From: Planctomycetota bacterium
GTDB taxonomy: Bacteria > Planctomycetota > Planctomycetia > Pirellulales > Pirellulaceae
NCBI GenBank assembly: GCA_003671195.1
Contig: QWPJ01000163.1
Location: 1 to 53,259, forward strand
Direction: 5' to 3'
DNA: 53,259 nt
Made by a program: the position numbers and the translations under genes. Numbering within the stretch: the first letter of the stretch is position 1; every line of letters starts with the position of its first letter. The notes beneath the pieces are model-generated. The model did no database searches and was not told the DNA's origin. It was given only the letters and a program-made list of their open reading frames with translations. This document shows positions 42,391 to 51,226 of this stretch, piece by piece.

Positions 42391-43071
42391 CTAAGCCGCT
42401 GGAGGTAGAAGTTTCTCGATGTCCCGGGCGATGTCGCTCGGCGAAGTCGTCGACGCATAACGGGTCAGGACGTTGCCATTTTGGTCGATAAGGAACTTGG
42501 TAAAGTTCCACTTGATGGCCTCAGAGCCCAACAGACCAGGGGATTGCTTCTTCAAATGCACATAGATTGGATCGGCCTGGGGACCGTTGACTTGGACCTT
42601 CGACATCACGGGAAAAGTCACACCGTAGTTGGTGCTGCAGAATTCGAGGATTTGGGTATCCTCGCCTGGTTCCTGCCCACCGAATTGATTGCAAGGGAAT
42701 GCGAGGATCGTCAATCCCCTGGAACTGTAGCGATCGTGCAGTTCCTGAAGTTGCTTGTACTGCGGAGTAAATCCGCATCGACTCGCGACGTTGACCACCA
42801 ATACAACTCGACCCCGCAAAGACTCGATCGGTAACGAAGATCCATCCATTTGCTTGGCCGCAAGCGAAAACCAATGTTGGGTGTTGATGCTGTTCATCGT
42901 GCTGGCGGGTCCTTGGGATCGAAAGGTCAAATTCAAAAAAGCCAGCAAACCTGTCATTGTAATGAATGCAAGCAGTGCGAGGTCCACGATACGGAGCGAT
43001 CCGTAGGGAGTCTTGACTGCGTAACGCCGATGGGTTGGCTCTTGGGGGGTGGGCATCGGTGCACTAGCCAT
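42391..43071 (-). CDS. Membrane-anchored glutathione peroxidase family protein
   Basis: Thiol peroxidase of the GPx family with an N-terminal membrane helix (VDLALLAFITMTGLLAFLNL), 226 residues instead of the usual 160-180. The catalytic Cys lies in VVNVASRCGFTPQY (Cys, not selenocysteine: codon TGC), Gln and Trp of the tetrad in AFPCNQFGGQEPG and IKWNFTKFLID. The Cys in FPCNQF matches the resolving Cys of thioredoxin-dependent GPx, suggesting thioredoxin as reductant. Orientation predicts the domain outside the cytoplasm. The start overlaps the desaturase stop by 8 bp, and its stop is 2 bp from the propeller start, so all three genes should be one transcript. Confidence 0.9.
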   Translation of the reverse strand: MASAPMPTPQEPTHRRYAVKTPYGSLRIVDLALLAFITMTGLLAFLNLTFRSQGPASTMNSINTQHWFSLAAKQMDGSSLPIESLRGRVVLVVNVASRCGFTPQYKQLQELHDRYSSRGLTILAFPCNQFGGQEPGEDTQILEFCSTNYGVTFPVMSKVQVNGPQADPIYVHLKKQSPGLLGSEAIKWNFTKFLIDQNGNVLTRYASTTSPSDIARDIEKLLPPAA

Positions 43072-44623
43072 TGGCGAGCGTCGTTTCGAGGGGGCTCGGT
43101 CTGCCCAAGGGTGTTAATTCATCGATAAAGCCGTTCGGCAAATCGAACTCCGAGAGCAACTGACGGCAAGTGATCCGCGAAGATTCGTAAATCACCGGGA
43201 GTCCACTCCCCGGATGCGTGCCACCTCCGACCAAATAAACGCTTTCTAGATCCTCGAACTTGTTATGCGGCCGCTTGTGGAGCATCTGGCCAAGGTTGTG
43301 TGCCAAGTTAAACGTCGCTCCACGATAGACCGAGTATTCATCTTTCCAATCGGCAGGGGTGACGATCTTCTCGTACTCGATTCGCTCTTCGAGCCCGGTC
43401 AATCCAATCGATTCGAGCCGCTTGAACGTCAACGCTCGGTAGTCGGCAGTCTGCTTGGCATCCCAAGGTGTTTGCGGACTCAAATGGGGCACTGGAACGA
43501 GCACATACAGGGTGCTTTTGCCAGGAGACGCAAGACTCGGGTCGCTGACGCAAGCATTTTGAACGTAAAAGGAAGGCTCGGTGGGCAAGCACTTCTCTTG
43601 CTCGATCTGACGTAGATTGCCCTCGTAATCCTTCGAAATGTAAATCGTATGGTGAGGAAGTTCAGGGAACTGGCCTCGCACTCCCAAGTACATCATGAAG
43701 GTCGAACACGAAAATCGTTTGGTCTCAATTTTACGGTCGGTCCAACGCGGGCGCAACTCGTTGGGAACGAGTTCCTGCATCGCATGCGCAAAATCTGCGT
43801 TGATCACAATCGCGTCGGCTTGGTAAGTCCCTTGATCGGTTTCAACGGCCGTGACCCGCTTGCCAGAGAATTGAAGCTTGCGAACCGGTTCGTTCAACCG
43901 GATCGTACAACCCAACTCCTCGGCTACATCGGCCATCCGACGGCTGACCTGACCGCACCCGCCGATGGGATGGTAAACGCCATACTCGTACTCGAGAAAC
44001 GAAAGGATCGAAAACAGACTCGGGCAGCGAAACGGCGACATCCCCAAGTACTTGGCTTGAAAGGAAAACGCGATCACAAGCCGAGGATCCTTGAAGTACT
44101 TCTGAAGCTCCTGTCCAAGCGACATCCAGGGCTTGACGTAGGGTACTGCCGCCATGAGCGAAGGACTCAAGTAGTCCTTGAGGGAATTGAAAGGGCTCTC
44201 GAGTATTGGGCGGAACTTGGCCAATTTCACCCGGTTGTGGTCCAAGTACTTTTTCAGTTGGCCGACGTCCTCAGGAGATAACTTGGCTATCTGAGCGTCC
44301 ATGTCTTCCAAATGATGGGTGCAATCCAAATGGCCACCGGCCTCAAACGCCACGCGATACTGGGGCGTAAGCCGCTTCATAGGGATGACCCGATCGATGT
44401 CGTATCCTACCGATTCGAAAATCTCCTTGAGAATTCGAGGATAGAGATAGAACGTAGGACCAAGGTCAAAGCGATAATCGCCCGCTTGGATCGTCGAACA
44501 ACGACCCCCGACGACCGATTTTGCTTCCAGAACGGTAACATCCGCGCCGGCAAACCCAAGTTGCATGGCAGCGGCCAGTCCACCAGGACCAGCACCGATG
44601 ACGACAATTTTCTTTTTTTTCAT
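43064..44623 (-). CDS. CrtI/CrtN-type phytoene/carotenoid desaturase
   Basis: FAD-dependent polyene desaturase of 519 residues. The dinucleotide fold is IVVIGAGPGGLAAAMQLGFAG followed by VLEAKSVVGGRCSTIQAGDYRFDLGPTF. The substrate domain includes YLGMSPFRCPSLFSILSFLEYEYGVYHPIGG, and the C-terminus is YLVGGGTHPGSGLPVIYESSRI, the bacterial-type carotenoid desaturase signature. Which polyene it uses cannot be told from this alone. ATG 44623 begins MKKKK; a TTG at 44635 lies further upstream. No phytoene synthase is in view. It heads the operon with the peroxidase and propeller genes, and the co-location of carotenoid and peroxide detoxification functions is suggestive. Confidence 0.88.
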   Translation of the reverse strand: MKKKKIVVIGAGPGGLAAAMQLGFAGADVTVLEAKSVVGGRCSTIQAGDYRFDLGPTFYLYPRILKEIFESVGYDIDRVIPMKRLTPQYRVAFEAGGHLDCTHHLEDMDAQIAKLSPEDVGQLKKYLDHNRVKLAKFRPILESPFNSLKDYLSPSLMAAVPYVKPWMSLGQELQKYFKDPRLVIAFSFQAKYLGMSPFRCPSLFSILSFLEYEYGVYHPIGGCGQVSRRMADVAEELGCTIRLNEPVRKLQFSGKRVTAVETDQGTYQADAIVINADFAHAMQELVPNELRPRWTDRKIETKRFSCSTFMMYLGVRGQFPELPHHTIYISKDYEGNLRQIEQEKCLPTEPSFYVQNACVSDPSLASPGKSTLYVLVPVPHLSPQTPWDAKQTADYRALTFKRLESIGLTGLEERIEYEKIVTPADWKDEYSVYRGATFNLAHNLGQMLHKRPHNKFEDLESVYLVGGGTHPGSGLPVIYESSRITCRQLLSEFDLPNGFIDELTPLGRPSPLETTLANG

Positions 44624-45093
44624 TGAACTCGACAAAGAATTGGACGGTTGCGGCGCGCGGGATTCAGCCCCCTCATGGTACCGCCGTGTCGAGCCCTAGG
44701 GGCCCTTAATCACGCACCTCCGCCGAACGCCCGAGGCAGCGCGATCTAGGCGGCAAGGTGCTCGGAGGTACCCTAGCTCGCCTGGCGAAGTGTATCAAAT
44801 CGGCGTGCTGATGAGTATTCTTCCTTTGGCTCAACCCGTTCGATCCGATGAAAAACCCCAAAATTCGTTTCTTCGGCCCTCCAAGGTTGCGATAGTTGCC
44901 TCTCGGTCGGCTTCGGCAAGGCCGACCTATTTTGCCTGGACGGAAGCCTAGGAGGAATCGTTGAGTTTCCTACCACCGGAATTCGATCCTAAAGACAGTC
45001 TGCGAGCCGTGCCCCTGCACGGGCCGATCGTGCGGTTTGCTAGCGTTAGCAAGTCGAGACTGAGCTGCTCTCTGGAGGTTTGTTTCCCTGGCG
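44624..45093. promoter_or_regulatory. Divergent gap with hairpin and a strong unused ribosome site
   Basis: The 470-bp gap separates the desaturase start from the TolC-like gene. GGTCGGC-(9)-GCCGACC (44905-44927) is a 7-bp hairpin. GGAGGAA (44951-44957) lies 3 bases before a TTG at 44961 that opens a frame of 119 codons overlapping the TolC-like gene in another frame. The first 45 codons could be a leader peptide. No other gene is convincing. Confidence 0.45.
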
Positions 45094-46269
45094 ATGGGTT
45101 CGAGACGGTCGATCACTCTTTTATCGTCGTTAGCAATCTGCCTACTTCTGAGCAGTGGGGTTGGCTTTCGGTACGCCCAGGCCCAGCTCGCCGAACCGAG
45201 CCCTGGGGACCTGGCAAAGACTGCATTTGCCGGGAGCCGACAAGGCCAAGCCTTGGCAGAGGCAAGGAACGCTTGGTCGGTCCCATCCAAATGGTCCTTG
45301 CTGTCGAAGAAATCGCTTGAGCAACAGCAATTGCTCTGGAACTGTCTCTCAAGGGAATTGGAAACCCAAGCCCGTTTCAAGTCGGCTCTTGCGGCCTTGA
45401 AATTGAACCACGCGCTGGCGACATGCCAAATGGGCTTGGCACTCCAAGCCGATGCTCAAGCCTACGTTCAGGAGCAAATGGAGGTTCAAGAAGAGCTGAT
45501 CCAAAGCGGTGGACAGATCGACGATACGACGGCGCTGGGACGTGCCTTGATCGATCTTCAGGATCAAAAGCTCCAGATCGAAAGCCAACAGTCGACGCTT
45601 CGAGACCAGCTTTCGCTTCTCGTAGGCCCTCAATGGGCTTGCTCCTACCAACCCGACGAATTGACTTCCCCGAGCCCGGAACTGTCCGATCCATGCGAAG
45701 TCGAGACTTGGGCGATCGCCAACCGCTCCGAATTGCGAGCCTTGGGCTATGTGCGTAACCACAGCGAGGCGCTGAGCGACGAGGTGATCGCCTTGCTCGA
45801 TGGGCTACCGAGCTTCCCGATAAGCCTAAAAGCCTTAAGCCTAAAAGCCGTGTGGGGCTCCAAGGATCCTCGACGGTGGTTTGTCCATAGACCATCCCAA
45901 GACCAGATCTCTCAACGGCAAAAGGGGTTCGACAATTACATCCAGCTTCGAAGCGATCAGATTCGCATGGAAACTGCGGCGGCCTACCGGGCAAAAGCGC
46001 TTGCTTTCGAACGTTGGAAGCTCGCGGTGCAGAAGACCGAATCGCTCGACCAGCGATGCGAGACCCTCAAGGAACTCTCGGAATTCAAGGGAAATCTTCC
46101 TGAACAGATCCAAGCCAACCTCGAGCTCTTTCGAGCCAGAGCTTTTGAACTCGAGCGCCTCTCGCAGTGGCATCAAGCCGACTGCGATCTCCAAGAGGCC
46201 ATCGGTCGTGCCGGGTTTTGGAACGCGGAGGTTTCGCCGAGCGTCCCAGCAAGAGATTCTAATCGATAA
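45094..46269 (+). CDS. TolC-like exported coiled-coil protein
   Basis: Exported protein of 391 residues that resembles TolC-family outer membrane efflux proteins. A signal peptide (RRSITLLSSLAICLLLSSGVGFRYAQA) is followed by long helices (SLEQQQLLWNCLSRELETQARFKS, QAYVQEQMEVQEELIQSGGQID, LIDLQDQKLQIESQQSTLRDQLSLLVG) that match the TolC hairpin pattern, then a shorter second helical half. The beta-barrel segments are not obvious, and the length is below the usual 450, so it may be a partial or divergent relative. The ATG at 45094 has GGAGG 15 bases before, a long spacing. A duplicated SLKAL segment lies at 45823. No membrane fusion protein or pump is adjacent. Confidence 0.65.
   Translation: MGSRRSITLLSSLAICLLLSSGVGFRYAQAQLAEPSPGDLAKTAFAGSRQGQALAEARNAWSVPSKWSLLSKKSLEQQQLLWNCLSRELETQARFKSALAALKLNHALATCQMGLALQADAQAYVQEQMEVQEELIQSGGQIDDTTALGRALIDLQDQKLQIESQQSTLRDQLSLLVGPQWACSYQPDELTSPSPELSDPCEVETWAIANRSELRALGYVRNHSEALSDEVIALLDGLPSFPISLKALSLKAVWGSKDPRRWFVHRPSQDQISQRQKGFDNYIQLRSDQIRMETAAAYRAKALAFERWKLAVQKTESLDQRCETLKELSEFKGNLPEQIQANLELFRARAFELERLSQWHQADCDLQEAIGRAGFWNAEVSPSVPARDSNR
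45823..45852 (+). repeat. 15-bp in-frame duplication (S-L-K-A-L/V)
   Basis: Two 15-bp units beginning AGCCTAAAAGCC encode SLKAL-SLKAV in the TolC-like protein. Twelve of the first twelve bases are identical and only the last codon differs. Confidence 0.88.
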
Positions 46270-46785
46270 CCAAACGATCTCACTCCGCAGCGCCGCCTCA
46301 AGCGAACCGGCGCCAGCTCACTGAGTTAACGGCGGTGGCTGTCTTGTCGTAAAATGGGGCTGTGACCCGTTTGCAGATGAAGGCGACAGAATTTTTGATC
46401 TCTTCGCGAGATCCACTACCTTTGCGCCTTTGCGTCTTTGCGTTCCTTTTTTCCAACAGCCGGTAACTCTGCGCGAGATCTACTTACCCAAACAGCCTTA
46501 CGCGCGGTCTTCCCCCTCACCCCCCCCGCCCCCTACTCCCCCAGCCAAAGCCCTGGGGGCGAGGGGGAGCCAAGCGGTTTGGAGGTTTTCCGTAGGGTGG
46601 GTGAAGCGGGCTTTGCCGCGCAACCCACCATCGATGGTTAGATTTCCAAGAACCCTGAGTACGCCTTGACCGACTCGCAGGTCGCTCCGATAATCGACGC
46701 TTCATGTTGCTAAACCCCGATTCTTGCGGGCAAAGCCCATCTCCACATCGGACGTCACCTTCAAGCCCCCACTGAGTATCACTCG
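46270..46785. repeat. Intergenic region made of several repeat-type elements
   Basis: The 516-bp gap before sucC has no gene. It contains a perfect hairpin GATCTC-TTCGC-GAGATC (46397-46413); a TTTGCGCCTTTGCGTCTTTG run at about 46421-46440 with a trailing T tract; a C-rich/G-rich imperfect inverted repeat around CCCCCAG...CTGGGGG (about 46510-46570); and a cruciform GGTGGGT-GAA-GCGG...CCGC-GCA-ACCCACC (46596-46629) that runs into the palindrome ACCATCGATGGT (46627-46638). These look like dispersed intergenic repeats. Confidence 0.6.
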
Positions 46786-47973
46786 ATGAAAATCCACGAG
46801 TATCAAGCGAAAGAGCTGTTTCGCGCCTTCCAGGTCCCCATTCTTCAGGGGCACGTTGCCAAGACTCCCGAGGAGGCTCAGGCAGCATTCGACCAGCTCG
46901 GCGGATCGCTTGCGGTGATCAAAGCCCAGGTCCATGCCGGTGGCCGAGGCAAGGGTGCCTTTATCGAAGTCCCAGCCCAGCGTGGGGTTCAATTGGTTCG
47001 CAGCGGCAAAGAAGCCGCCGAAGCGGCCAAGAACATGATCGGCAATCGGCTCGTGACGATCCAAACCGGACCGTCTGGCTCGCCAGTCCATCAAGTGTTC
47101 CTCGAACAAGGCTGCCAGATTGCCCGCGAACTTTACGCAGCAGTGGTCTTGGACCGAGCCGCCATGAAGCCTCTATTGATGGTCAGCAGCGAAGGTGGAG
47201 TCGACATTGAGAAGGTCGCCGAAGAGACTCCGGAGAAGATCCTTCGAGAGCACTTCGATCCGGCTCACGGTCTGATGCCCTTCCAGGTTCGCAAGCTGTG
47301 CAAGAAACTGAACATCTCAGGCCCAGCGGCCAAAAACGCGGACATTTTCTTCAGGAAACTTTGCGACTTCTTTGTCAAACTCGATTGCTCGATGGCCGAG
47401 ATCAACCCGCTGGTGATCACCAAAGACGACAAGATGATCGCCCTCGATGGGAAAATCACCTTCGATGACAACGCGCTGTATCGCCATCCTGACATCAAGG
47501 AATTGCGCGATGAGGCCGAGGAAGAGCCCGCGGAACTCCGAGCCTCCAACAGCGGCTTGAGCTTCGTCAAACTCGAAGGAAACATCGGTTGCTTGGTCAA
47601 TGGGGCAGGGCTCGCCATGGCGACCATGGACATCATCAAGTACCACGGCGGGGCTCCCGCGAACTTCCTCGACGTCGGCGGGGGTGCCAACACCCAACAA
47701 GTCACCGAAGCGTTCCGGATCATTCTCTCGGATGCGAATGTTGAAGCCATCCTCGTGAATATCTTCGGCGGGATCGCGCGATGCACGACGATCGCACAAG
47801 CCATTATCGATGCGTCCAAAGAAGTAGGGTTCAAGGTCCCCTTGGTTGTTCGGCTCGAAGGTACCGAAGTCGAAGAAGGTAAAAAGATGCTCCGCGAGAG
47901 CGGGCTTGCCATCATCTCGGCAGACGATCTGACCGATGCAGCCAAGAAGGTCGTCGCCTCCGTCGGCAAGTAA
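46786..47973 (+). CDS. sucC: Succinate-CoA ligase beta subunit
   Basis: Nucleotide-binding subunit of succinyl-CoA synthetase in the TCA cycle, 395 residues, normal length. N-terminal ATP-grasp: [35 protein letters not shown], and [33 protein letters not shown]. The CoA-ligase part has [25 protein letters not shown] and [17 protein letters not shown]. The ATG at 46786 begins the conserved sequence. It is followed 46 bp later by sucD on the same strand, the usual gene order. Confidence 0.97.
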   Translation: MKIHEYQAKELFRAFQVPILQGHVAKTPEEAQAAFDQLGGSLAVIKAQVHAGGRGKGAFIEVPAQRGVQLVRSGKEAAEAAKNMIGNRLVTIQTGPSGSPVHQVFLEQGCQIARELYAAVVLDRAAMKPLLMVSSEGGVDIEKVAEETPEKILREHFDPAHGLMPFQVRKLCKKLNISGPAAKNADIFFRKLCDFFVKLDCSMAEINPLVITKDDKMIALDGKITFDDNALYRHPDIKELRDEAEEEPAELRASNSGLSFVKLEGNIGCLVNGAGLAMATMDIIKYHGGAPANFLDVGGGANTQQVTEAFRIILSDANVEAILVNIFGGIARCTTIAQAIIDASKEVGFKVPLVVRLEGTEVEEGKKMLRESGLAIISADDLTDAAKKVVASVGK

Positions 47974-48019
47974 AACCCACCCGAACCCAACATCCAAGCA
48001 ATTAGCGAAGTAGACACTC

Positions 48020-48898
48020 ATGAGCATTCTTGTCAACAAAAACACCCGGGTTATCTGCCAAGGAATCACTGGCAAATCGGGAGCCTTTCATACCAAAGGC
48101 TGCAAAGAGTACGGGACCAAAATGGTCGGTGGGGTCACACCCGGCAAGTCCGGTGAGACCGTCGAAGGATTGCCCGTCTTCGATACCGTCGAAGAAGCCG
48201 TCCTGCAGACCGGTGCCAACGCAACGATGATTTTTGTTCCACCTCCATTTACCGCCGATGCGATCCTCGAAGCCGTCGATGCGGGCATCGAAGTCATCTG
48301 CGCGATCACCGAAGGGGTGCCCGTTTTGGACATGGTCCACGTCTATGCTGCCGTCAAACGGAGCAAGTCCGTGTTGATCGGACCAAACTGCCCAGGGGTC
48401 ATCACCCCAGGCGAATGCAAGATCGGAATCATGCCAGGATACATCCATCAACCCGGTAAAGTCGGCATCATGTCGCGTAGCGGTACGCTGACCTACGAAG
48501 CCGTCTGGCAAACGAGCAACCTCAAACTCGGACAATCAAGCTGCATCGGTCTCGGGGGCGACCCCATCGTCGGGACCTCCTACATCGAAATGTTCGAACG
48601 CTTCGAAAAAGATCCCCAAACCGAAGTCATTTTGATGATCGGTGAAATCGGAGGGGATGCCGAAGAGAAAGCTGCCGAATACGTCAAAGCCCATGTGACC
48701 AAACCCGTCGCCGCATTCATCGCCGGACGAACCGCCCCCCCAGGCAAACGCATGGGACACGCCGGAGCGATCATCACCGGCGGCAAAGGTACCGCAGCCG
48801 AGAAAGTCAAAGCCCTCGAAGCCGCCGGGATCGTTGTTGCACCTTCCCCCGCCGACATGGGTGCTGCGGTTGCAGAAGCTTTGCGCCGCAAGAAGTAA
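48020..48898 (+). CDS. sucD: Succinate-CoA ligase alpha subunit
   Basis: CoA-binding, phosphorylated subunit of succinyl-CoA synthetase, 292 residues. [25 protein letters not shown] starts the CoA-binding fold, with [48 protein letters not shown] and the active-site His in [35 protein letters not shown] ends the ligase domain. Translation is from ATG 48020, 46 bp after sucC. The downstream neighbour begins 24 bp later and may share the transcript. Confidence 0.97.
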   Translation: MSILVNKNTRVICQGITGKSGAFHTKGCKEYGTKMVGGVTPGKSGETVEGLPVFDTVEEAVLQTGANATMIFVPPPFTADAILEAVDAGIEVICAITEGVPVLDMVHVYAAVKRSKSVLIGPNCPGVITPGECKIGIMPGYIHQPGKVGIMSRSGTLTYEAVWQTSNLKLGQSSCIGLGGDPIVGTSYIEMFERFEKDPQTEVILMIGEIGGDAEEKAAEYVKAHVTKPVAAFIAGRTAPPGKRMGHAGAIITGGKGTAAEKVKALEAAGIVVAPSPADMGAAVAEALRRKK

Positions 48899-48922
48899 AC
48901 CCCTCGAATCCAAAGCCAAACC

Positions 48923-49960
48923 ATGACCTACTCACAAGATCGGTTTCGTCGGCAAATCGCCTTTAAACCGGTCGGTGAGGACGGCCAACGGATGCTCTCG
49001 GATGCACGCGTCGCGGTGATCGGACTCGGAGCCTTGGGCTCCACCATCGCCGAACGACTCGTCCGTTGCGGAGTCGGAACCATGCGGTTGATCGATCGCG
49101 ATTGGGTCGAACTCGATAACCTGCCACGCCAAGCCCTCTACACCCTCCACGATGCGGAATACCACTCGACAAAGTCGATGGCCGCCGCAGCGCATCTTTC
49201 GGCAATCGATCCGACCACCCATCTCGATCCCATCGTGGCCGATGTGACCCACACGAACATTCGCCAACTGCTCGAAGGGGTCGACATCGTCCTAGACGGC
49301 ACCGACAACTTCGAAGTTCGCTACCTCATCAACGACGCTTGTGTTGCCCTCGGCCTGCCATGGGTCCACGGTGGGATCGTCGGAGCGGCTGGACAAGCCA
49401 TGCTGATCGAACCCGAGCACACCGCATGCTTCCGTTGCCTGCTGCCTGAAGCTCCCGCTCCGAATACCGCCGGTTCGTGCGATACCGTTGGAGTATTAGG
49501 ACCAGCAGTCGGCGTAATCGCCAGTTGGCAAGCCCTGCTAGCGGTTCAATGGATCGTCGAGCGAAAGGACTCCGATGCCCCCTGCCGCCCGAGCGTCCTT
49601 AGCGTCTTCGACCTTTGGCACGGGGATGTCCGCAAGATCCAACTCAAAAAGGTGCCCGATTGTCCCTGCTGTGGTCGCAAGGAGTTCCCGTTCCTCGACG
49701 GACATCACAGCACCGACGTGCAGGTCATGTGTGGAAAGAACGCCGTACAGGTCCAGGTCCCAATCGGTACAAGAATCCATTTGGCGGAATTGGCCCAAAG
49801 ACTTCGCCCCCACGGCGAGGTGGTCGAGACCCCATTTCTGGTTCGATTTTCCCAAGGGGGCAGCACGCTGAGTGTCTTCGCCGACGGTCGAGCCATGGTG
49901 CATGGAACCGAAGATCCGGTTCAAGCTCGGAAAATTTATCAACGTTGGGTCGGCAGTTAG
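48923..49960 (+). CDS. ThiF/MoeB-family adenylyltransferase
   Basis: E1-like enzyme that adenylates the C-terminal Gly of a sulfur carrier (ThiS or MoaD), 345 residues. The nucleotide fold is VAVIGLGALGSTIAERLVRCGVG, with RLIDRDWVELDNLPRQALY, and the ATP contacts continue in VLDGTDNFEVRYLINDAC. CFRC and CPCC give the structural zinc site, and GSCDTVGVLGPAVGVIASWQAL holds the conserved Cys. The C-terminal domain (AVQVQVPIGTRIHLAELAQRL, LSVFADGRAMVHG) is like that of Bacillus-type ThiF rather than plain MoeB. Whether thiamine or molybdenum cofactor is served is open: moaA is at 33 kb, but no thi or moa partner is adjacent. Confidence 0.87.
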   Translation: MTYSQDRFRRQIAFKPVGEDGQRMLSDARVAVIGLGALGSTIAERLVRCGVGTMRLIDRDWVELDNLPRQALYTLHDAEYHSTKSMAAAAHLSAIDPTTHLDPIVADVTHTNIRQLLEGVDIVLDGTDNFEVRYLINDACVALGLPWVHGGIVGAAGQAMLIEPEHTACFRCLLPEAPAPNTAGSCDTVGVLGPAVGVIASWQALLAVQWIVERKDSDAPCRPSVLSVFDLWHGDVRKIQLKKVPDCPCCGRKEFPFLDGHHSTDVQVMCGKNAVQVQVPIGTRIHLAELAQRLRPHGEVVETPFLVRFSQGGSTLSVFADGRAMVHGTEDPVQARKIYQRWVGS

Positions 49961-49981
49961 CAATATTTTTGCTATGCTAAT
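49958..49981. promoter_or_regulatory. Nested AT-rich dyads ahead of the HTH gene
   Basis: TTAGCA (49958-49963) and TGCTAA (49976-49981) form a 6-bp dyad with 12-base spacing. Nested inside, AGCAA-TATTT-TTGCT (49960-49974) is a second perfect dyad. The site begins at the stop codon of the ThiF/MoeB gene and lies 73 bp before the start of a DNA-binding protein, a position that would suit autoregulation. A terminator function is also possible. Confidence 0.4.
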
Positions 49982-50054
49982 GGCAGGAAACGGCGCACTA
50001 AGGCTTTTTACAACGTCGCTCTCCCCTTTCTTACCCTGACCCAACGAGCCGACC

Positions 50055-51200
50055 ATGAGGTATGCATTCCGACTTGCCGAACTGCTGGGACATACCCCAG
50101 ACCGCAAGAAACGCCCTGGGACGATCAAATCGATCGTCGAGTACACTGGGCTCGATCGCCACCAGGTCGCCGCGTTGCTCAAGAACGAGGCCAAGTACAT
50201 CCCGCTCGAGGCATTATCGCGGTTGTGCGATTACTTGATCGAGCACGGGCATGCCCGTGCCGACGAACTGCCTGGGGCTTTGTTTGCCGTGACCCCGGAA
50301 AACTTCTGGGAATTGCTGGCGCGTCGCTCCCGATTGGAACTTTGCGTCGGGGTTCGTAAACCCCCGGAGAACGACAGTGCCGACACCGCTTGGATTGTCG
50401 CCTCGGACAACGTGCTCGCAGGCGAAGTGCTCAATGGGGTATCGACCTTGGGCGGGACGGCCAAGGCGATGAAGAGGGTTTCGGGCAAAGACATTCCCCA
50501 CATCGAGCATCTCCGACAGACGCTGGTTTGGAGCCCCGGGACGATGGCCGTCGAACAGGTCCATGCAAGGTCCCGGGACGTCTACGAGGAGTTTGGAGAG
50601 ATCGCAGGGGACAAGGCCTTGGTCTGCCTTGGGAGTGTCAAAAGCAACCCCACGGTCGAATTGGTCTTGGGCGAAGCCTTCGGCTGCGAGCCGTTTGTAT
50701 CGCAGGACAATGTCGCCAAGGCGACGGATCGATCGCTTCCGTTTTTCTTGCGATTTCGGGACCGTGATCCACATCCTCCCGCTTGTTCGGCCGGTTTGCA
50801 ACTGAGCAAAACCGAGAAGGTATCCGAACCTGGGTTGTATTACGAGCAGGCCGATGGGACATGGGTGTTTGCAGGCGGAGCTACGGCCGGTAAAGACGCG
50901 GCGTTGGTCTTTTACATTTTCCGCGAATCGCTAGGCCGTTTGGACATGGTGTTAAGCGGATTTTCGGGTCGAGCGACCCGCCTTTTGGCACGGACGCTCG
51001 CCCACCGCGCCGAGGACTTCTGGCCACCGGTTTTCCATCAAGATTATCTCCAAGTGGGTGCTTACATCGTCACCTATGAGCCCTCGGACACGGTGGACGA
51101 ATCGAGCGACATTCTCTCGACCGATTTGATGGCCAACGCCACGGTGATTCCGTTGCCTGTCGAAGCCCTTGCGCGTCGCTTAGGTAAGGTCAACGCTTAA
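50055..51200 (+). CDS. HTH (XRE-like) protein with a large C-terminal domain
   Basis: Protein of 381 residues. Residues about 22-70 form a Cro/C1-type helix-turn-helix (TIKSIVEYTGLDRHQVAALL, EAKYIPLEALSRLCDYL). The remaining 300 residues form a globular domain I do not recognise, with ARRSRLELCVGVRKP, DTAWIVASDNVLAGEVLNG, FGEIAGDKALVCLGSVKSNPTVELVL, FFLRFRDRDPHPPACS and WPPVFHQDYLQVGAYIVTYEPS. KSNPTVELVLGEAFG is a notable block. No catalytic pattern is clear. It may be a regulator with a large sensory domain. It lies downstream of the ThiF/MoeB gene, 94 bp away, with dyads in the gap, and 26 bp before pyrD. Confidence 0.75.
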   Translation: MRYAFRLAELLGHTPDRKKRPGTIKSIVEYTGLDRHQVAALLKNEAKYIPLEALSRLCDYLIEHGHARADELPGALFAVTPENFWELLARRSRLELCVGVRKPPENDSADTAWIVASDNVLAGEVLNGVSTLGGTAKAMKRVSGKDIPHIEHLRQTLVWSPGTMAVEQVHARSRDVYEEFGEIAGDKALVCLGSVKSNPTVELVLGEAFGCEPFVSQDNVAKATDRSLPFFLRFRDRDPHPPACSAGLQLSKTEKVSEPGLYYEQADGTWVFAGGATAGKDAALVFYIFRESLGRLDMVLSGFSGRATRLLARTLAHRAEDFWPPVFHQDYLQVGAYIVTYEPSDTVDESSDILSTDLMANATVIPLPVEALARRLGKVNA

Positions 51201-51226
51201 GCTCTCCCCATGCATCGAGTGCTGTT

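Noticed and set aside
47265..48017. Open frames antisense to sucC
   Set aside because: They lie opposite a highly conserved gene and show no domain or start context.
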